The notes under the pieces were generated by a model, which worked only from the letters and a program-made list of their open reading frames with translations, was not told the DNA's origin and did not search any database. Of a stretch of DNA of 64,000 nucleotides, positions 60,921-64,000 are shown in pieces (positions within the stretch are counted from its first letter, which is position 1; each line of letters starts with the position of its first letter). The position numbers and the translations under genes were made by a program. Source of the DNA: Ignatzschineria cameli (GTDB lineage Bacteria; Pseudomonadota; Gammaproteobacteria; Cardiobacteriales; Wohlfahrtiimonadaceae); NCBI RefSeq assembly GCF_003121895.1, contig NZ_QEWW01000002.1, positions 248,001 to 312,000 on the forward strand. The letters are read 5' to 3'.

Positions 60921-61874
60921 TCAGCGATTTATTACTTCATCTTGAGCCGGCTTTCGAATTTCAAAATAGCTAATCGCTAAGAGTGCGCTCACCATCATAA
61001 AAGCCCCGAACCAAAATTGTAGCGTGACCGCCCAACCAAAGATTATAAACCCTAAAAAGGTGTTGAGAGGTAGTTTGAAGTAGTCAAATGGCTGAATAAA
61101 GATCACATCGGCATGGGAGTATGCTTTTGCAACAGCATATTGAGCGATAGCGGTTAAAAAGCCTAAGAGAAGTAGGAGCAGTAGTAGCGCTATATTGGGG
61201 ATAAAGAGATGATCGGGGAGATGGCTAAAATTATCAGTTAAGGCGATAAAGAGGTTGATGGGGACCATTAAGAGATAGAGATAGCTGACCATCGTTAAAG
61301 GATGATCTTTATCGGAGAGATGCTTCATCAAGAGCGCATGCAGCGCCCAAAAGAGGGCGGCAAGTAGCGGATAGATGGCAGCATGATTAAAGTTTTTTTG
61401 ATTAGGTGCCAAAATAATAATTGCCCCAATAAACCCTAAGATTGTGGCAATAACGCGAGGCGCGGTAAATCGCTCTCGCAAAAAGAGAAAGGCACCAAGA
61501 CTTGCAAAGAGTGGGGAAGTCATCAATAGCGCAACCCCTTCACCAATCGGAAATTGGATAGAGAGCGCATAGACCCAAAATTGAATCCCGATAACGGCTA
61601 CTAATATGCGCCAAAAGTGGGTCATAAAATGGTGAGTATAGAGAATTCGTTTGATCCCCAATTTTAAAAAAAAGGGAGCCATAAAGAGAAGGGCGAAGAG
61701 ATATTGGTAGAAAGCGATCCAACTAGAGGTGATGAGATAGTATTCGGTAATCAGAGGCGTGATAACGTTGATGCCGGCAAAGGCGATTCCGGCAAGAAGC
61801 ATCCATATTGCGCCATGGAGCGAATACTCTTTGCTCTCGGTATAGCGCTTTAGAAGATATTGAAATCGATTCAT
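60921..61874 (-). CDS. EamA/DMT-family drug-metabolite transporter
   Basis: 317 residues, ten membrane helices in two EamA repeats (AIWMLLAGIAFAGINVITPLI, AAIYPLLAALFWALHALLMKHL). It may export or import a small metabolite; substrate is not predictable. Monocistronic between era's terminator and pabB, with a gap on each side. Confidence 0.82.
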   Translation of the reverse strand: MNRFQYLLKRYTESKEYSLHGAIWMLLAGIAFAGINVITPLITEYYLITSSWIAFYQYLFALLFMAPFFLKLGIKRILYTHHFMTHFWRILVAVIGIQFWVYALSIQFPIGEGVALLMTSPLFASLGAFLFLRERFTAPRVIATILGFIGAIIILAPNQKNFNHAAIYPLLAALFWALHALLMKHLSDKDHPLTMVSYLYLLMVPINLFIALTDNFSHLPDHLFIPNIALLLLLLLLGFLTAIAQYAVAKAYSHADVIFIQPFDYFKLPLNTFLGFIIFGWAVTLQFWFGAFMMVSALLAISYFEIRKPAQDEVINR

Positions 61875-61907
61875 AGAGGTAGTTTTTGGGGTAGAAGCTA
61901 TGAACGG

Positions 61908-61933
61908 AAAAGATCTTCCAAAGGAAGATCTTT
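61908..61933 (-). terminator. Terminator after era
   Basis: An 11-bp perfect stem AAAGATCTTCC (61909-61919) / GGAAGATCTTT (61923-61933), loop AAA on the plus strand. The minus strand ends in TTTT. It closes the lepB-rnc-era operon. Confidence 0.75.
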
Positions 61934-61958
61934 ATCTGCTTGAGGAGAGTTGCTCTCT

Positions 61959-62846
61959 TTAGAGATCTTTATAGCCGAGGGCATTGAGTGCCTTTTCGTC
62001 ATCAGACCATCCTTCTCTCACCTTCACAAAGGCGCGTAGAAAGACTTTAGCATCAAAGAGACGCTCTAAATCGATTCTCGCCTGTGTGCTCGCCTCTTTT
62101 AAGGTTGCGCCCCCTTTACCGATAACAATCCCTTTTTGGCTCTCTCTCTCTACAGAGATAGCCGCTAAGATGCGGTAGAGGTTGCCTTCAATTTTAAACT
62201 CTTCAATTTCAACGGCGATGGTATAAGGGAGTTCTTGATTGAGTCTACGCGTCAATTTCTCTCTTAAAACTTCTGCCGCTAAAAATGCGCTTGAGACCGT
62301 CGTAATCTCATCTTCACTATAAGGGAAGGGTTGTTCTGGGAGATACTTCTTAATGACATCGAGAAGAACATCCGCAGATTTTGCCTGTTTTGCACTAAGG
62401 GGCACAATATCTGAGAAGGGGAAGCGCTCACTCATTTCAGCAATAAAGGGGAAGAGCTCCTCTTTGTTTTGTAGCTTATCAATTTTATTGATCACTAGGA
62501 TAACAGGTGTTTCAATCCCTTTGAGCTTGCTCAATACCTTCTCATCATCTTTATTAAAGCGAAGCGCTTCGACAATGAAGATAATAACATCACCTGTTGT
62601 AATGGTACTCATCGCGGTTCTGTTGAGCTGCTTATTGAGTGCCGACTGCATATTGGTATGAATTCCCGGGGTATCTAGAAAGATAATTTGTGTATCTTCA
62701 TCGGTATAGATGCCAGTAATTGCGTGACGGGTTGTTTGTGGTTTATTGGAGGTGATACTAATTTTCTGCCCCAAGATACCATTCATTAAGGTTGATTTTC
62801 CTACATTAGGGCGGCCAACAATGGATGCAAATCCTGCTTTTGTCAT
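61959..62846 (-). CDS. era: GTPase Era
   Basis: 295 residues. The GTPase domain holds GRPNVGKST at 11-19, DTPGIH and NKIDKL. The KH domain motif GKGGATLKEASTQARIDLERLF binds 16S rRNA. It functions in 30S maturation. The start is 1 bp after the rnc stop, so translation is coupled. Confidence 0.97.
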   Translation of the reverse strand: MTKAGFASIVGRPNVGKSTLMNGILGQKISITSNKPQTTRHAITGIYTDEDTQIIFLDTPGIHTNMQSALNKQLNRTAMSTITTGDVIIFIVEALRFNKDDEKVLSKLKGIETPVILVINKIDKLQNKEELFPFIAEMSERFPFSDIVPLSAKQAKSADVLLDVIKKYLPEQPFPYSEDEITTVSSAFLAAEVLREKLTRRLNQELPYTIAVEIEEFKIEGNLYRILAAISVERESQKGIVIGKGGATLKEASTQARIDLERLFDAKVFLRAFVKVREGWSDDEKALNALGYKDL

Positions 62847-62847
62847 C

Positions 62848-63516
62848 TTAAATTTTCTCCAACATTAATTCAGCGGCACGTTGTTCCGCACGTTTTTTGG
62901 TTGTCCCTTCTGCAATGGTTTTATGATTCTCAAAGGTGCAGAGGACTTTAAAGACCTTCTCATGATCACGGCCTGAGATATCGATCACCTCATAGATGGG
63001 GATCTCTCTATTGAGGGCCTGAAGTTTCTCTTGGAGACGGCTCTTAGGGCTCTTGAAGATCTCGCCTAGATCCTTCTTCGCTTTTTCGGTAATCGATTGG
63101 AAGTAGGGCTCATAGAGCGAAAGAATAACAAGACGAGTGGTCTCAAAGTCGGAATCGAGAAAGAGTGCACCAAAGAGGGCTTCTAAGCAGTCTGAGAGAG
63201 TACTAGGTCTAAATTCGCCTTCATTATTCTTCTCGCCGAGACTCAAGATAAGGAACTTATTGAGCTCTAGCCTCAGGGCGATCTCTGCTAAAGTATCCTC
63301 TTTAACGAGATGGGCGCGTAACTGACTAAGCTCTCCTTCATTCGCCTCTGGCAACTTATGGTAGAGTGCTTCGGCAATAATAAAGTTAAGGCAGCCATCG
63401 CCTAAATACTCAAGACGTTCATTATTGTTTTGAGAATAGGAACGATGAACAAAGGCTCGTTTTAAGAGCCGTTTATCCATAAAGGTGTAATTTAGTTTCT
63501 GCTCAAGTTTGTGCAT
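62848..63516 (-). CDS. rnc: Ribonuclease III
   Basis: 222 residues. The RNase III signature ERLEYLGDGCLNFIIAEALY carries metal-binding acids; DCLEALFGALFLD follows, and a C-terminal dsRNA-binding domain ends it (KKRAEQRAAELMLEKI). It processes rRNA precursors and dsRNA. The start lies 1 bp from the lepB stop, so lepB-rnc-era is a tight operon. Confidence 0.97.
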   Translation of the reverse strand: MHKLEQKLNYTFMDKRLLKRAFVHRSYSQNNNERLEYLGDGCLNFIIAEALYHKLPEANEGELSQLRAHLVKEDTLAEIALRLELNKFLILSLGEKNNEGEFRPSTLSDCLEALFGALFLDSDFETTRLVILSLYEPYFQSITEKAKKDLGEIFKSPKSRLQEKLQALNREIPIYEVIDISGRDHEKVFKVLCTFENHKTIAEGTTKKRAEQRAAELMLEKI

Positions 63517-63517
63517 A

Positions 63518-64000
63518 TTAGTCTATTGTTGTAAAGATATGATCACAATCTTTAAAAGAGGTGACACAGTTATAGTTCATCCAGATAAAGCGCGCTTTAC
63601 CCAATATTTTTTGATCATCGACAAGTTCCCAGAAGCGACCATCGTAACTATTGTCTCGATTATCTCCCATCATTAGGAACTTTCCTTCTGGAATTGTGAG
63701 CGGGAACTTATGGTAGAGTCCTACACCACGATCCGCAGGGGTGATTACTTTAGAGGTTTGAATGATCTGCTCTTTGTAGAGATCAGATCCTGGCTCGCCA
63801 ACTGGAAAGCGCTCAAGTACAAAGAGGTCATCTTCTTCAGGAGCTCTTGCCGGTCCAATGACTTGATACTCTAAAGGCTCGCCATTGATCGTAAACTGTT
63901 TGTTCTTATAATCGACAACATCTCCCGGCACCGCGACAACTCGCTTGATGTAGTTAACCTTCTCATCTTTGGGGAATTTAAAGATCGCAACGTCCCCTCT
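63518..64000 (-). CDS. lepB: Signal peptidase I, C-terminal part (truncated by window edge)
   Basis: The frame is open to the right edge; the N-terminal membrane helices and the catalytic Ser lie outside. The catalytic Lys is visible in NYIKRVVAVPGD. The box E motif GDNRDNSYDGRFWELV and the LVDDQKILGKARFIW end are typical. It cleaves signal peptides at the inner membrane. It is the first visible gene of lepB-rnc-era. Confidence 0.95.
   Translation of the reverse strand, partial: RGDVAIFKFPKDEKVNYIKRVVAVPGDVVDYKNKQFTINGEPLEYQVIGPARAPEEDDLFVLERFPVGEPGSDLYKEQIIQTSKVITPADRGVGLYHKFPLTIPEGKFLMMGDNRDNSYDGRFWELVDDQKILGKARFIWMNYNCVTSFKDCDHIFTTID

Noticed and set aside
62353-62661. A 102-codon open frame on the plus strand
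   Set aside because: Antisense to era; Ser-rich shadow of the GTPase domain.

Overview
The window looks like a contiguous stretch of low-GC gammaproteobacterial chromosome. The order ndk-rlmN-pilF-rodZ-hisS-yfgM-bamB-der, the lon-hupB pair and the lepB-rnc-era operon are classic gammaproteobacterial arrangements. AT-rich codon use, a stand-alone RnfB next to nth, and several compact minus-strand operons would suit a small-genome lineage near the Cardiobacteriales (Ignatzschineria/Wohlfahrtiimonas type). That placement is an inference, not a match I could test. I see no rRNA, tRNA, CRISPR array, insertion sequence or prophage, and coding density is high.

Layout. 1-5.8 kb is a cobalamin-uptake locus: a tonB-like 3' end, an ABC ATPase, a FecCD permease, a cobalamin riboswitch, a BtuB-like receptor and a BtuF-like binding protein. 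5.9-15.1 kb is the plus-strand housekeeping run ndk, rlmN, pilF, rodZ, hisS, yfgM, bamB, der; ispG, often between rodZ and hisS, is absent. 15.3-18.4 kb holds a small lipoprotein and tex on the minus strand. 18.6-22.9 kb holds a retropepsin-like periplasmic protease, an inactive-transglutaminase/7TM membrane protein, an ATP-grasp ligase and an Ogt-type alkyltransferase. 22.8-34.0 kb is mostly minus strand: a YeiH-family exporter, quinone oxidoreductase, a YdiJ-like flavo-Fe-S oxidoreductase, zapE, tadA, yggT, proC and uvrB. 34.5-40.1 kb is plus strand: lon, hupB, a YgfB-family gene, tatD and a nitronate monooxygenase-like gene. 40.3-41.8 kb has nth and rnfB (minus). 42.2-44.9 kb has a PerM/AI-2E-type and a YkvI-type membrane protein (plus). 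45.1-57.6 kb is minus strand: a type IV prepilin-like protein, a ComEA-like protein, scpA, trpS, truA, hexR-like, glk, engB, apaH, a 640-residue TPR protein, mutY and a uracil permease. purU (plus) is followed by pabC, pabB, a DMT transporter, era, rnc and the 3' end of lepB (minus).

How the parts work together. The first block imports vitamin B12 under riboswitch control. The long central runs are translation, tRNA modification, envelope assembly, DNA repair and proteostasis functions. glk beside a HexR-type regulator suggests glucose entry into an Entner-Doudoroff-type pathway. PilF, a FimT/GspH-like pseudopilin and ComEA point to type IV pili and DNA uptake.

The most interesting material is of two kinds. 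First, the retropepsin / transglutaminase-7TM / ATP-grasp module looks like an envelope-spanning peptide or amide-ligation system with no settled function that I know of. Second, many intergenic spaces, especially the longer ones, contain a short direct tandem array (8-14 bp period, a different sequence at each place, usually degenerate), often running close to the next gene's ribosome-binding site. The clearest is about fifteen 13-bp units in front of the YgfB-family gene. The palindrome TGCCGGCA also recurs far more often than base composition predicts.
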